A DNA stretch of 54,824 bases from Pseudomonas sp. QTF5 (GTDB lineage: Bacteria; Pseudomonadota; Gammaproteobacteria; Pseudomonadales; Pseudomonadaceae): assembly GCF_000512695.2 (NCBI RefSeq), contig NZ_AZRW02000028.1, positions 21,568 to 76,391 of the forward strand, given 5' to 3'. The notes below the pieces were generated by a model that saw only the letters and a program-made list of their open reading frames with translations, ran no database searches and had not been told where the DNA came from. Below are positions 34,788-45,413 of this stretch, piece by piece. Each line of letters begins with the position of its first letter. Within the stretch, counting starts at the first letter, position 1. The translations under genes and the position numbers were made by a program.

Positions 34788-35812
34788 TATTTCGACTCCC
34801 GAGCAGCGGACAACGGAACGGCGCGCACTTGATCGCCAGCGTTGAGTTGAAGACGTTTGGCGGTCAGCGGATCAACCACCAAAGTGCCCGCGGCGAAGCG
34901 TGCTGGCGCGGCAGTGATCCGGCAGTCTTCGCGCTTGCGGTTATGAATCAGGAATGGCGTGGCGTCGTCACCCGGGGTGCCGATGGCCAGCACCAGCGCC
35001 TGGCTGTCGCGCACCGCGCGAATCTTGGCGGTTTCGCATTCCACCGCAGGGCCGGCATCGAAGATGTCGACGTAGCCTTGGTAGCTGAAACCTTCGCTCT
35101 TGAGCATCGCCAGCGCCGGCTCGGTGTCCGGGTGAACCTGGCCGATCACGTTGCGCGCGTCTGGCGACAGGAAGCAGGTGTACAGCGGGAATTTCGGCAT
35201 CAGTTCGGCGATGAACGCTTTGTTGCCCACGCCGGTGAGGTAATCGGCCTGGCTGAATTCCATCTTGAAGAAATGCCGACCCAGGCTTTCCCAGAACGGC
35301 GAGCGCCCGGCGTCATCGGACACACCGCGCATTTCGGCAATGATCTTGTTGCCGAACAGTTGCGGGAACTCGGCGATGAACAACATCCGCGCCTTGGCCA
35401 GCATGCGGCCGTTGAGGCCACTGCGGAAATCGGCATGCAGGAACAGCGAGCACAGTTCAGAGTTGCCGGTCAGGTCGTTGGCCAGGAACAGCGTCGGAAT
35501 TTCGCGGTAGATATTCAGCTCTTGCGAGGCGCTGACCGTCAGGCCGACCCGGAAGTTGTACCAGGGCTCACGCAGGCCGACGGCGCCGGCGATGGCGGAA
35601 ATGCCCACCACGCGGCCATTGTCATCTTCGAGCACGAACAGATAGTCCGCATCGCCCCGCCCGGCGTCGCCGCGGAAGGTCTTCTCGGCCCAGCCGACCC
35701 GATGGGCCAGACGCTCTTCGTTGGCCGGCAAGGTGGTCAGGCCGGTGCCGGTGCTGCGGGCCAGGTCGATCAGAGCGGGTAAATCGCTGCTGCGTACGGG
35801 ACGAACGATCAT
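34787..35812 (-). CDS. aruG: Arginine N-succinyltransferase, beta subunit
   Basis: The 341-residue AstA-family acyltransferase catalyses the first AST step (arginine + succinyl-CoA). In Pseudomonas the enzyme is a heteromer of AruF and AruG. Motifs: MIVRPVRSSDLPALIDLARSTGTGLTTLP, YFLFV-like strand LFVLEDDNGRVVGISAI, LFLHADFRSGLNGRMLAKARMLFIAEF and DIFDAGPAVECE. AGGAGATAGC precedes the ATG. Confidence 0.95.
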   Translation of the reverse strand: MIVRPVRSSDLPALIDLARSTGTGLTTLPANEERLAHRVGWAEKTFRGDAGRGDADYLFVLEDDNGRVVGISAIAGAVGLREPWYNFRVGLTVSASQELNIYREIPTLFLANDLTGNSELCSLFLHADFRSGLNGRMLAKARMLFIAEFPQLFGNKIIAEMRGVSDDAGRSPFWESLGRHFFKMEFSQADYLTGVGNKAFIAELMPKFPLYTCFLSPDARNVIGQVHPDTEPALAMLKSEGFSYQGYVDIFDAGPAVECETAKIRAVRDSQALVLAIGTPGDDATPFLIHNRKREDCRITAAPARFAAGTLVVDPLTAKRLQLNAGDQVRAVPLSAARESK

Positions 35813-35899
35813 GCTATCTCCTCAAACGGGCCGCTTGCGCCACCCGTGAAACTCGCTGCTTTACTAAGCATTCACTCTTTATAGGCATAGCAGCAGGCG

Positions 35900-36919
35900 T
35901 TAAACCGCCACCAGGCGCACGCTGGCACCTTCACCGACGCCCAGGGCTTCGGCCGCTTCCAGATCCAGGGTCACGGGTTTGCCCGGCGCGTAATCGAGCT
36001 CGAGCAATACGGCGCGGTAATCCTGCAACTGGGCGTTGGCCACCAGATATTGACGACCGGCACCTTTGACCGGCTCACCGATTTTCACCGGCACTACACG
36101 GCTCTGGGCGATCGAACGGATCCCCGAGACGCGGGCATGCAGAGTCGGGCCACCGTCGAAAATGTCGATGTAGTGATCGGTCTCGAAGCCTTCGCGCATC
36201 AGGATGTCGAAAGTGATCTGCGCCCGTGGGTGAACCTGGCCCATCGCCTCTTGAGCGGAGTCTGGCAGCAACGGCACATAGATCGGGTAATGCGGCATCA
36301 GCTCGGCCAGGAACGTGCGGCTTTTCAGGCCACACAGACGCTCGGCTGCGGCGTAGTTGAGGTCGAAGAAGTTGCGGCCGATGGCATCCCAGAACGGCGA
36401 ATCGCCATTTTCATCGCTGTAACCGACGATCTCGGTCACCACGGAATCGGCAAAGCGCTCCGGGTGACTGGCCACGAACAGCAAGCGGCCACGGGAATTG
36501 AGTTCCGCCCAAGGCGAACCCACCAACTCGCGCTGCACGTAGAAACTGGTCAACAGACTGTTGCCGGTCAGGTCGTGGCACTGGGAGAGCACGTGGATCT
36601 TGTTGTGAATCTTCAGTTCGCGAGAGGCATGCACGAAAGTTTCGTTACGAAAGCTGTAGAACGGCTCGGAGTAACCGGCCGAAGCAACGATGGCCGAGCA
36701 GCCGGCCAGTTTGCCGGTAGCGGTGTCTTCGAGGACGAAGAAATAGCTCTCTTCACCGTTGAAGCTGACTTCGGCGGCGAACGAGGCTTCGCTTGCGGCG
36801 ATCTTGTCGCTCAGGCGTTCAACGTCATCCGGCAAGGAAGTGACACCAATCGGGCTGTCCGCAGCCAGACGCTGTACCTCGCCCAGATCAGCCATTTGCG
36901 CGGGGCGCATCACCAGCAT
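35900..36919 (-). CDS. aruF: Arginine/ornithine succinyltransferase, alpha subunit
   Basis: A 339-residue paralogue of AruG, in the same fold. Motifs: MLVMRPAQMADLGEVQRLAADSPIGVTSLP, FFVLEDTATGKLAGCSAI, LLTSFYVQRELVGSPWAELNSRGRLLFVA and DIFDGGPTLHARV. AAAGGAGTGAC precedes the ATG. Tandem arrangement with aruG shows the duplication that gives the heteromeric enzyme. Confidence 0.95.
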   Translation of the reverse strand: MLVMRPAQMADLGEVQRLAADSPIGVTSLPDDVERLSDKIAASEASFAAEVSFNGEESYFFVLEDTATGKLAGCSAIVASAGYSEPFYSFRNETFVHASRELKIHNKIHVLSQCHDLTGNSLLTSFYVQRELVGSPWAELNSRGRLLFVASHPERFADSVVTEIVGYSDENGDSPFWDAIGRNFFDLNYAAAERLCGLKSRTFLAELMPHYPIYVPLLPDSAQEAMGQVHPRAQITFDILMREGFETDHYIDIFDGGPTLHARVSGIRSIAQSRVVPVKIGEPVKGAGRQYLVANAQLQDYRAVLLELDYAPGKPVTLDLEAAEALGVGEGASVRLVAV

Positions 36920-36990
36920 GGTGTCACTCCTTTCTCATCTAACACTTTAGGAAAAATAACCGGGCAGTCATTGAAGACACTCGGACCAAT

Positions 36991-37078
36991 GTGGGAGCGG
37001 GCTTGCTCGCGAAAGCGGTGTATCAGTCGACATCATTGCTGTCTGACCCACCGCTTTCGCGAGCAAGCCCGCTCCCAC
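36991..37078. repeat. REP pair between aruC and aruF
   Basis: Inverted units GTGGGAGCGGGCTTGCTCGCGAAAGC with a reverse copy, separated by about 30 bases. It lies inside the aru operon. Confidence 0.88.
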
Positions 37079-37142
37079 ATTTGATCCGGTCCGGCATAAA
37101 AATTGGGTTCGACGCCTGAATGATCAGGCGTCGAAATAACTA

Positions 37143-38363
<1,221 letters not shown>

Positions 38364-38441
38364 CGGAGTCTCCTGAAGAGGAACGCTCGCCTGAAACTGG
38401 CGAGCGATGAGGGGATTGTAAGGACAGTTTTCAGCCCGGCC

Positions 38442-38457
38442 TTGCCGCCAAGCGACA
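38442..38457 (-). promoter_or_regulatory. ArgR half-site (TGTCGC-N8-AA) upstream of aruC
   Basis: On the minus strand TGTCGCTTGGCGGCAA fits the Pseudomonas ArgR half-site consensus TGTCGC-N8-AA exactly. It lies 79 bases before the aruC start. Confidence 0.6.
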
Positions 38458-38492
38458 ACTTCTTATAGCGCAAACACCGGTTTTGCCCGGGT

Positions 38493-38508
38493 TTACGGCA
38501 ATGCGACA
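38493..38508 (-). promoter_or_regulatory. Second ArgR half-site upstream of aruC
   Basis: On the minus strand TGTCGCATTGCCGTAA fits the same consensus. It is in direct repeat with 38442-38457, 51 bases away, close to five helical turns, and likely mediates arginine-dependent activation of the aru operon. Confidence 0.6.
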
Positions 38509-38571
38509 AATAGGGTCGCAAAGGCGCAGTTTAAACCGACGGCACAGGTTATAGGCAGGGTTGGCGAGCGG

Positions 38572-38591
38572 TGCGGTAAATATGTACCGCA
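38572..38591. promoter_or_regulatory. Inverted repeat upstream of the LRR toxin-like gene
   Basis: TGCGGTA/TACCGCA with a 6-base spacer, 60 bases before the start at 38651. It may be an operator of that gene. The binder is unknown. Confidence 0.35.
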
Positions 38592-38650
38592 TGCAGTGCT
38601 TCATCATCTGTTTTGCTGCGCGTCCATCCAAACGCTAAGGGATTAGCGCA

Positions 38651-41600
38651 ATGAATCAACAAGACCTAGTGCTTACTGCTCTGCCGGACGCGCATTTCCA
38701 CCCCGCGTTCAAAAATCTGCCCGACTGGGTATTGAAAGCATCGCCTGTGACGCTCACCGCGCTAAAGAGCGCCTCGTTGAAATTCCCTGACTGGCACGCC
38801 ACTGCAAGCCAACATCAATTGCTGAAATTGGCCAGCGGGGAACACTTGATCCAGCGCAACCGTCTGGAGGCGATGCTCAATAAACTGAAAAACGCCCGGG
38901 ACTTCGCCGAACCGCTTCTGAGCAATGCATTGAAAACCCGTTTCGGCCTTGATCTGGACGTCAAGACCACTTTCCTGCGCCTGTACGTTCCTCAGCACAT
39001 TCCCTGGCTCCCGATCAAATCCGGTGCTGCCCGCACCTGGACGGTATCGCTACTCGACGCAGCCCTGCACAACTTTCAGGCTTCGGAGACAGAGCCGGAC
39101 GCTTACGAGTCCGCCTCTACATTCATCACCGAACCCTCGCCCGCCGGTCGGTTCGATACGTTGCCGGCCATTAAACGCCAACTCTCCATTCAGAGCTTCA
39201 CCCGGTTATGCCGGGAACTGGATATCGGTGGTCAGTACGAGGCGTACCTCAAAAATAATCTGGGATTGACCAATCCGGTGGCCGGCGCGGTGTTGAAATC
39301 GAACGTCAGCAAGACACACAAAGCCGCCCTTCAAACCGCACTGCATCTGGCTCACATTCGCGAAGAGCTGCCGACCGACGCTTACCAATCGATGCTCGGC
39401 ATCACGCAAGACCGCAAAGACGTGCGACTGGATGGCCAGCTGTTGCACGGTCATGACCTGACGATGATGTCTTCATTGCTGACCGGCATTGTCATTTTCG
39501 CCCCCAATCTGGAGCGCTCCCGCCAGGCAACGCGGATCATCGTCTACATTCCGGACGACCCGGAGCACCCGCTCAAACAATACCCTGACGCACAGGCCTT
39601 CTTGACCGAGCTGACCCGCCAATTGCGCTCACCCGCTTACCAGGCGTTCTTCAGCCGATTCGTCGGCCATCAGGAAAGGGCTTACTTTTTCGCCGATCTC
39701 AACCGCCGCCTCAGCACCGTTACCTGGCATCAGCGCAAGCAGGGCGATCCACTTCCCAGCTGGCGAGACACACCGGTCGACAAGCTCAACCTGCAGTTTT
39801 CGGTGAGCCCGATCAAAACCGACCTGTGGACTCACCTCTATCAACAGCAATTGAACAAGATCCTCAATGATGCGCGCACCCTTGCCGTTTCCACCGCAAG
39901 TGCCGATCGAAATGCGCGATGGGCGTTGTGGGACTCCTTCAGCAAAATCGCCACCGCGATTGTTGAAGTGGCATCGTTCATTGCCCTGCCCTTTGTTCCG
40001 TTGCTGGGCGAACTGATGCTGGCCTACCTGGCTTACCAGGTACTCGACGACACCTTCGAAGGCATCGTCGACTGGGCAGAAGGCTTGAAGACCGAAGCCT
40101 TCGGACATTTGATGAACATCGTCGAGACGGCGACTCAGCTCGGGACATTCGCGGTAGGCGGCGCCATGGCTGCCGGTGCATTCAACCTTCTGTTGTCTCG
40201 CGACGCGGTAGCGCTGATTTCACCGCTCAAACCCGTCCAGTCTGCCGGTGGCCGAACCCGCTATTGGAAGCCGGATCTTGCGCCTTATGAGCAATCGGTC
40301 ACGCTGCCAACCGTAGCCAAACCCGATCAGCTCGGTTTGTATGAGCATCAGGGCAAAAAATTGCTGCGCCTCGAAGATAAGCTCTATGCCGTAACACCGG
40401 ATGGCGAGACTGGCCGGTTTCAAATCCAGCATCCAAACCGGGCCGATGCTTATCAGCCACCCCTGCGTCACAACGATCATGGCGCCTGGCAGACAGCACT
40501 GGACCAACCGCTGACATGGGACCGGGAAACCGTGATGCGCCGCCTCGGCCACAGCGTCGAGTCGTTCAGCAGTGCCGAGCGTGAGCAAATCCTGCGCATC
40601 AGCGGCTTCCACGACAATGTGTTGCGCGAAATCCATGTCGAGAACCATCGCCCGCCTTCGCTGCTGACCGACACGATCAAGCGCTTCAAAATCGATCGTG
40701 ATATTCAGGCATTGATCGATCAGGCCGATAGCGACCATCCAGAACGATATCAGGCGCTGAACCATCGCCTGTCGCTGTTCGAATCTCGCTACCGTGAACT
40801 TGAAAAAACCGATGACCGTCAGGTCCAGCTACTGCTTGGCGAAATTCAGGGACTACCGACAGACATCGCGCAAGAACTGGTGAGCAACGCCTCCGGCACC
40901 GAGCTGATGCAATTACACGATGGACGCGTGCCCCAGCGATTGAAAGACGTGGCACTCAAAGCCATGGAGGCCGTGCGTGTCGCCAGAGCCTATGAAGGGT
41001 TTTATCTGCAAGAGATGGACACTACGGACACCCATCGACTGGCCTTGCATAGCCTCGAATCGCTGCCGGGCTGGCCCACTCACCTGCGCATTGAAGTCAG
41101 GGATTTTTCTTTTGACGGGTCACTGCGCGACAGCATTGGCCAGCCTGACGCGCCACTCCTCAAAACATTGGTTCGGGCAGATGACGGCACTTATCAAGTT
41201 CACCAAAACAATCAGCAACCGGGCGACTTTTATAGCGCCCTGCTTCAGGCGTTGCCGGAGGCCGAGCGCACTACGCTGGGTCTTGGCACCGAAGACAGCC
41301 AAGTGCTCAAGCAACACATTACCGAGCACGCGGTGAATCGACCGCAGCTGCGCACGCTGTTCGCAAAAAACCCGCGTCGAAAACCCTTCTATGACCCGAC
41401 GACCATGCGCTTGCCCGGTGGCACCCAGGGTTACGGTCGCAGCAATCGATCTACACCAACGCTCGATGACAGGGTTCGCGAGGTTTATCCCAGCCTGACT
41501 CAGGAAGAGCTGCGCTCCGTGGCCTCCCAGCTACAGCGTCACCCCGACGGCGCTCGCAACGAGCTTTCACGCCTGGCCAGTGAACTCCACGTACTGCATG

Positions 41601-43360
41601 GGGATCTTGAGCGCTGGGTAAGCGAAGCCCCCACCGTCCACCCTGAAACCGGGCTCCCGCTGAACGACCTGGGACAGCAGGCCATGCGACACAACCGACG
41701 GTTGCTGGCCCAGGAAATCCAGCGCAGTTGGCGACGGCAGTCCGACCGGGACTTCGATGCACCGGATGGCAGCGAGCGGTATGCGTTGCGGTTCCCTGAA
41801 GCGATCCCGGGCGACCTGCCGAGCCTGACGGCCAATTTCAGCCACGTATCGTCGCTCGCCCTCGACGGCAGTCATGCCATGCATGGGGTGCCCGGCTTTC
41901 TGCAGCACTTCACCGGTCTTCGCCGACTGGAATTACGCCGCTTCGCCCTGAACACACTTCCCGATGCCATCGGGCAAATGGTGAATCTTGAAACATTGAT
42001 ACTCAGCGATTGCGCAATCCATTTCGATGCTGTTGCCTGGTCAAAACTGTCCTCAATGAAAAAACTGGTCATGCTGGATCTGTACCGAAATCCGGTTGAA
42101 GGTGTACCCAGTGTTGAATCAATGCCCGACCTCGCTCATCTGGATCTGAGCGATACCGGGCTGACCGAAATCCCCGTCAGTACCTTGCAACACGCCCGGC
42201 TCGATACCTTCATGTTGATGAACAACAACATCAGCGAGTTGCCTCCCGGCTTGTTCGATAGCCCGGTTTGCGACAAACGCGGCATACACCTTTCACAGAA
42301 TCCGCTGAGCGACCAGACCCGGGAATTGATCAAGCATCACTACCTCGATACGGGCTACGATCTGGGTGTGTCTGCACCGGAGGCGGATATAGAACGAGTC
42401 AGGGCGCTCTATCCAAACCTGGAAATCGAACAGGCAAGCGAGTTTGTGTACGAACTGCCCGGCACATTCGCAGATGGCCGGACAACGCTGACAAATCTGG
42501 AGGCAGAACTCACTCAGCTAAACAACGATCTGGCGGCATGGACAGCCGACCTGCCGCCTCTGCACCCTCGGACGGGCGAACCGTTCAATGCACAACAACA
42601 GTTTGCCGAGCACCTGAACCGCGACCAGTTCAAACAGACATTGGAGCAATGCTGGCGGCATGAAAGTGAACTGGATGATTTCAATGAAGCGCTGGAGCCC
42701 ACCTTCGAACTGGTTTTCCATACCTTCATCAACGGAGAGCTGCCGACCCTGAACGCCGACTTCAGCCATGTAACATCGCTGGAGTTACTCAGTTCCGAAG
42801 GCGTGACCCGCGTCGGGCACTTTCTGGAATCTTTCCCCAATCTCAAGAACCTCAGGCTTCGTGCCTGCAATCTGGGCGACATTCCCGATGCGGTGTTCAA
42901 GATGGGTCAACTGCGGTCGTTATCGCTCCCCGAATGCCAAGTCAGCCTGTCATCGGAATCGGCCAGCGCACTGGCAGGAATGGATCAGCTCGACTACCTC
43001 GATCTGAGCCTCAACCCTCTGGGGCAAACACCGGACCTGAGCCAGATGAGGAACCTGGCGAACATTCTGCTCAATGACACTGGCATTACCGAGATACCCC
43101 AGGGCCTGTTCCAGTTGGAGGAGCTGGATTGGGCAGACCTGTGCAACAACGCAATCACCGAAGTCTCCAGCGACCTACTGGAGTTGCCGCTGGAAACCGC
43201 CGAGAACATTAACCTCAGAGGCAATCAGTTTTCGCAGGAGAGCCTGCAACGACTGATCAACTACTTCGAACGCACGCGAATTGACTTCGGCATACAAGAG
43301 GTCATCGATCAAGGTGAAATGGAAATTTCAACTTCCGAAGGTTCTGAAATCGACGAGTGA
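38651..43360 (+). CDS. Large toxin-like protein with DUF6543 (dermonecrotic-toxin-type) region and two LRR modules
   Basis: A 1569-residue protein without a signal peptide. Residues about 20-600 resemble the DUF6543 dermonecrotic-toxin-type N-terminal region of large Pseudomonas proteins, including strongly hydrophobic stretches at about 434-465 and 497-515 that could insert in a host membrane. Residues about 937-1245 and 1249-1560 are two copies of one module: RVR-LYP-L, a helical spacer with LHPRTGEPF/VHPETGLPL, then leucine-rich repeats (LDLSDTGLTEIP; LLNDTGITEIP). Such proteins usually end in a NEL ubiquitin-ligase domain like IpaH; here the frame ends shortly after the second LRR block without one. 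AAGGG lies 10 bases before the ATG. It sits between argR and aruC, on the opposite strand to both, and is probably an effector or antibacterial/anti-host toxin (inference). Confidence 0.8.
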   Translation: MNQQDLVLTALPDAHFHPAFKNLPDWVLKASPVTLTALKSASLKFPDWHATASQHQLLKLASGEHLIQRNRLEAMLNKLKNARDFAEPLLSNALKTRFGLDLDVKTTFLRLYVPQHIPWLPIKSGAARTWTVSLLDAALHNFQASETEPDAYESASTFITEPSPAGRFDTLPAIKRQLSIQSFTRLCRELDIGGQYEAYLKNNLGLTNPVAGAVLKSNVSKTHKAALQTALHLAHIREELPTDAYQSMLGITQDRKDVRLDGQLLHGHDLTMMSSLLTGIVIFAPNLERSRQATRIIVYIPDDPEHPLKQYPDAQAFLTELTRQLRSPAYQAFFSRFVGHQERAYFFADLNRRLSTVTWHQRKQGDPLPSWRDTPVDKLNLQFSVSPIKTDLWTHLYQQQLNKILNDARTLAVSTASADRNARWALWDSFSKIATAIVEVASFIALPFVPLLGELMLAYLAYQVLDDTFEGIVDWAEGLKTEAFGHLMNIVETATQLGTFAVGGAMAAGAFNLLLSRDAVALISPLKPVQSAGGRTRYWKPDLAPYEQSVTLPTVAKPDQLGLYEHQGKKLLRLEDKLYAVTPDGETGRFQIQHPNRADAYQPPLRHNDHGAWQTALDQPLTWDRETVMRRLGHSVESFSSAEREQILRISGFHDNVLREIHVENHRPPSLLTDTIKRFKIDRDIQALIDQADSDHPERYQALNHRLSLFESRYRELEKTDDRQVQLLLGEIQGLPTDIAQELVSNASGTELMQLHDGRVPQRLKDVALKAMEAVRVARAYEGFYLQEMDTTDTHRLALHSLESLPGWPTHLRIEVRDFSFDGSLRDSIGQPDAPLLKTLVRADDGTYQVHQNNQQPGDFYSALLQALPEAERTTLGLGTEDSQVLKQHITEHAVNRPQLRTLFAKNPRRKPFYDPTTMRLPGGTQGYGRSNRSTPTLDDRVREVYPSLTQEELRSVASQLQRHPDGARNELSRLASELHVLHGDLERWVSEAPTVHPETGLPLNDLGQQAMRHNRRLLAQEIQRSWRRQSDRDFDAPDGSERYALRFPEAIPGDLPSLTANFSHVSSLALDGSHAMHGVPGFLQHFTGLRRLELRRFALNTLPDAIGQMVNLETLILSDCAIHFDAVAWSKLSSMKKLVMLDLYRNPVEGVPSVESMPDLAHLDLSDTGLTEIPVSTLQHARLDTFMLMNNNISELPPGLFDSPVCDKRGIHLSQNPLSDQTRELIKHHYLDTGYDLGVSAPEADIERVRALYPNLEIEQASEFVYELPGTFADGRTTLTNLEAELTQLNNDLAAWTADLPPLHPRTGEPFNAQQQFAEHLNRDQFKQTLEQCWRHESELDDFNEALEPTFELVFHTFINGELPTLNADFSHVTSLELLSSEGVTRVGHFLESFPNLKNLRLRACNLGDIPDAVFKMGQLRSLSLPECQVSLSSESASALAGMDQLDYLDLSLNPLGQTPDLSQMRNLANILLNDTGITEIPQGLFQLEELDWADLCNNAITEVSSDLLELPLETAENINLRGNQFSQESLQRLINYFERTRIDFGIQEVIDQGEMEISTSEGSEIDE

Positions 43361-43393
43361 AGCGATCTTCGACTCCGGGCGCGGGTTGCTTTT

Positions 43394-44374
43394 TCAGCCA
43401 CGCTCGGACGGCACCGACGATAACTCGAACGGGCTGCTGCTGCGCCGCTGGTTGCGATCTTCCCGCGGCGTGGCGCCGAAGAAGTTGCGGTAGGCGCTGG
43501 AGAAATGCGGCCCCGAAGAGAAGCCACACGACAGGCCGATCTGGATGATCGACTTGCTGGTTTGCATCAACATCTGCCGGGCCTTGTTCAGGCGCAATTC
43601 CAGGTAGTACTGGCTCGGCACACGGTTGAGGTATTGCTTGAAGATCCGCTCCAGCTGCCGACGCGATACGCACACATGCTGGGCGATTTCGTCGGTGGTC
43701 AGCGGCTCTTCGATGTTGGCTTCCATCAGCAACACCGCCTGGGTGAGCTTCGGATGACTGGAACCCAAGCGGTTCTGCAACGGAATGCGTTGACGCTCGC
43801 CGCCTTCACGGATGCGTTCGACGACGAGCTCTTCTGAAACCGCACCGGCCAGTTCGGCGCCGTGGTCACGGGCCAGCACTGCCAGCAGCAAATCGAGTAC
43901 CGACAGGCCGCCGCATGCAGTGAGGCGATCGCGATCCCAATCGAACAGATGACTGGTGGCAATCACCTTCGGGAAACGCTCGGCGAAATCGTCCTGCCAG
44001 CGCCAATGCACGGCAGCGCGGTATCCGTCGAGCAAACCCAACTGCGCCAACGGGTAAACACCGGCCGACAAACCGCCAATCACACAACCGGCTCGCACCA
44101 GTTGTTTCAGCCCACTGCTGAGCGCTGGCGCAAGTGAGGTCGGCGGCTCGTCGGCGAGCAGGAACAGTTTCTGGAAGTTTTCGAGCTTGCCGGCCCAAGG
44201 TTCACCCGGCAATTGCCAGGCACCTTCGATCGGCGGTTCGGCCTGCAAAAACGACAGTTCGTAAACAACGTCCGGGTGCACACGCTGGGCAACACGCAAG
44301 GCCTCCTCAGCCAGCGCAAGCGTCAGAGCTTTAGTGCTGGGCCAAATCAGGAAACCAATTCGATGGGCAGTCAT
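43394..44374 (-). CDS. argR: ArgR, AraC-family arginine-responsive regulator
   Basis: Activates arginine uptake and catabolism and represses biosynthesis in Pseudomonas. The 326-residue protein has a DJ-1/GATase-like sensor (MTAHRIGFLIWPSTKALTLA, residues 1-190) and a C-terminal AraC HTH (about 215-315: TTDEIAQHVCVSRRQLERIFKQYL and IIQIGLSCGFSSGPHFSSAYRNFFG). I start at ATG 44374, which gives the family N-terminus; the upstream extension is not homologous. Last gene after aotP, as in P. aeruginosa, but separated from it by a REP pair. Confidence 0.93.
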   Translation of the reverse strand: MTAHRIGFLIWPSTKALTLALAEEALRVAQRVHPDVVYELSFLQAEPPIEGAWQLPGEPWAGKLENFQKLFLLADEPPTSLAPALSSGLKQLVRAGCVIGGLSAGVYPLAQLGLLDGYRAAVHWRWQDDFAERFPKVIATSHLFDWDRDRLTACGGLSVLDLLLAVLARDHGAELAGAVSEELVVERIREGGERQRIPLQNRLGSSHPKLTQAVLLMEANIEEPLTTDEIAQHVCVSRRQLERIFKQYLNRVPSQYYLELRLNKARQMLMQTSKSIIQIGLSCGFSSGPHFSSAYRNFFGATPREDRNQRRSSSPFELSSVPSERG

Positions 44375-44468
44375 GGCGGGCAATCCGAAGCGAAGAACAG
44401 TGATGAAGGCATGGGCCAATGCTAGCCCGTAAATGAACGCAAATCTCAAAAACACCAGAGATCTAAAT

Positions 44469-44555
44469 GTGGGAGCGGGCTTGCTGGCGAAGAGGGAGTG
44501 TCAGTCAACATTGATGTAACTGATACCCCGCTTTCGCGAGCAAGCCCGCTCCCAC
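44469..44555. repeat. REP pair between aotP and argR
   Basis: Inverted units GTGGGAGCGGGCTTGCTGGCG and a reverse copy lie in the 247-base gap of the aot operon. They may lower read-through into argR. Confidence 0.85.
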
Positions 44556-44621
44556 AGGGGATCGAGGCCAGCCTCTAGCTTGCGAAGCATGCACTATCCA
44601 GGTGCACAACGGCAGCCCTGA

Positions 44622-45386
44622 TTACTTCAAGCTGCCGGACAAAAATTGTTGCAAACGTTCCGACTGCGGATTGACCAGCACTTCGCGCGGGTTGCCGCTT
44701 TCTTCGACGACGCCTTTGTGCAGGAACACCAACTGGTTCGACACTTCACGGGCAAAGCCCATTTCGTGCGTCACCACCACCATGGTCCGGCCTTCCTGTG
44801 CCAGGGCCTGCATGACTTTCAGCACGTCGCCGACCAACTCAGGGTCAAGGGCCGAAGTCGGTTCGTCGAACAACATCACTTCCGGTTCCATCGCCAGCGC
44901 ACGGGCAATCGCCACACGCTGCTGCTCGCCGCCGGACATGTGGCCCGGGTAGGCATCCTTGCGATGAGCAACACCGACCTTGTTCAGGTAGTGCTCGGCC
45001 TTCTCGCGGGCTTCGGTCTTGGACATGCCGAGCACGTGGACCGGCGCTTCCATGATGTTTTCCATCGCGGTCATGTGCGACCACAGATTGAAATGCTGGA
45101 ACACCATCGACAGGCGCGAACGCATGCGTTGCAGCTGTTTCGGGTCGGCGGCTTTCAGCGCGCCGTCCTTGTTGGCGACCAGTTTCAGCTCTTCATTGTT
45201 GAGCAGAATCTTGCCCGCGTGCGGCTGCTCGAGCAGGTTGATGCAGCGCAGGAAAGTACTTTTGCCGGAGCCACTGGAGCCGATGATGCTGATCACATCG
45301 CCAGCCGCCGCTTTCAGGGACACGCCCTTGAGCACTTCGTGACTGCCATAGCGTTTATGCAGGTCTTGGACTTCAAGTTTGTACAT
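44622..45386 (-). CDS. aotP: Arginine/ornithine ABC transporter ATP-binding protein
   Basis: A 254-residue polar amino-acid ABC ATPase: Walker A GSSGSGKST, Q-loop MVFQHFNLW, signature MSGGEQQRVAIARAL, Walker B LFDEPTSALD and switch His in VVTHEMGF. ATG 45386 chosen because the upstream GTG-type extension is not conserved. It energises AotQM. Confidence 0.95.
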   Translation of the reverse strand: MYKLEVQDLHKRYGSHEVLKGVSLKAAAGDVISIIGSSGSGKSTFLRCINLLEQPHAGKILLNNEELKLVANKDGALKAADPKQLQRMRSRLSMVFQHFNLWSHMTAMENIMEAPVHVLGMSKTEAREKAEHYLNKVGVAHRKDAYPGHMSGGEQQRVAIARALAMEPEVMLFDEPTSALDPELVGDVLKVMQALAQEGRTMVVVTHEMGFAREVSNQLVFLHKGVVEESGNPREVLVNPQSERLQQFLSGSLK

Positions 45387-45413
45387 GCGGTCGGTTCTCA
45401 CAAAAACAGTCAG

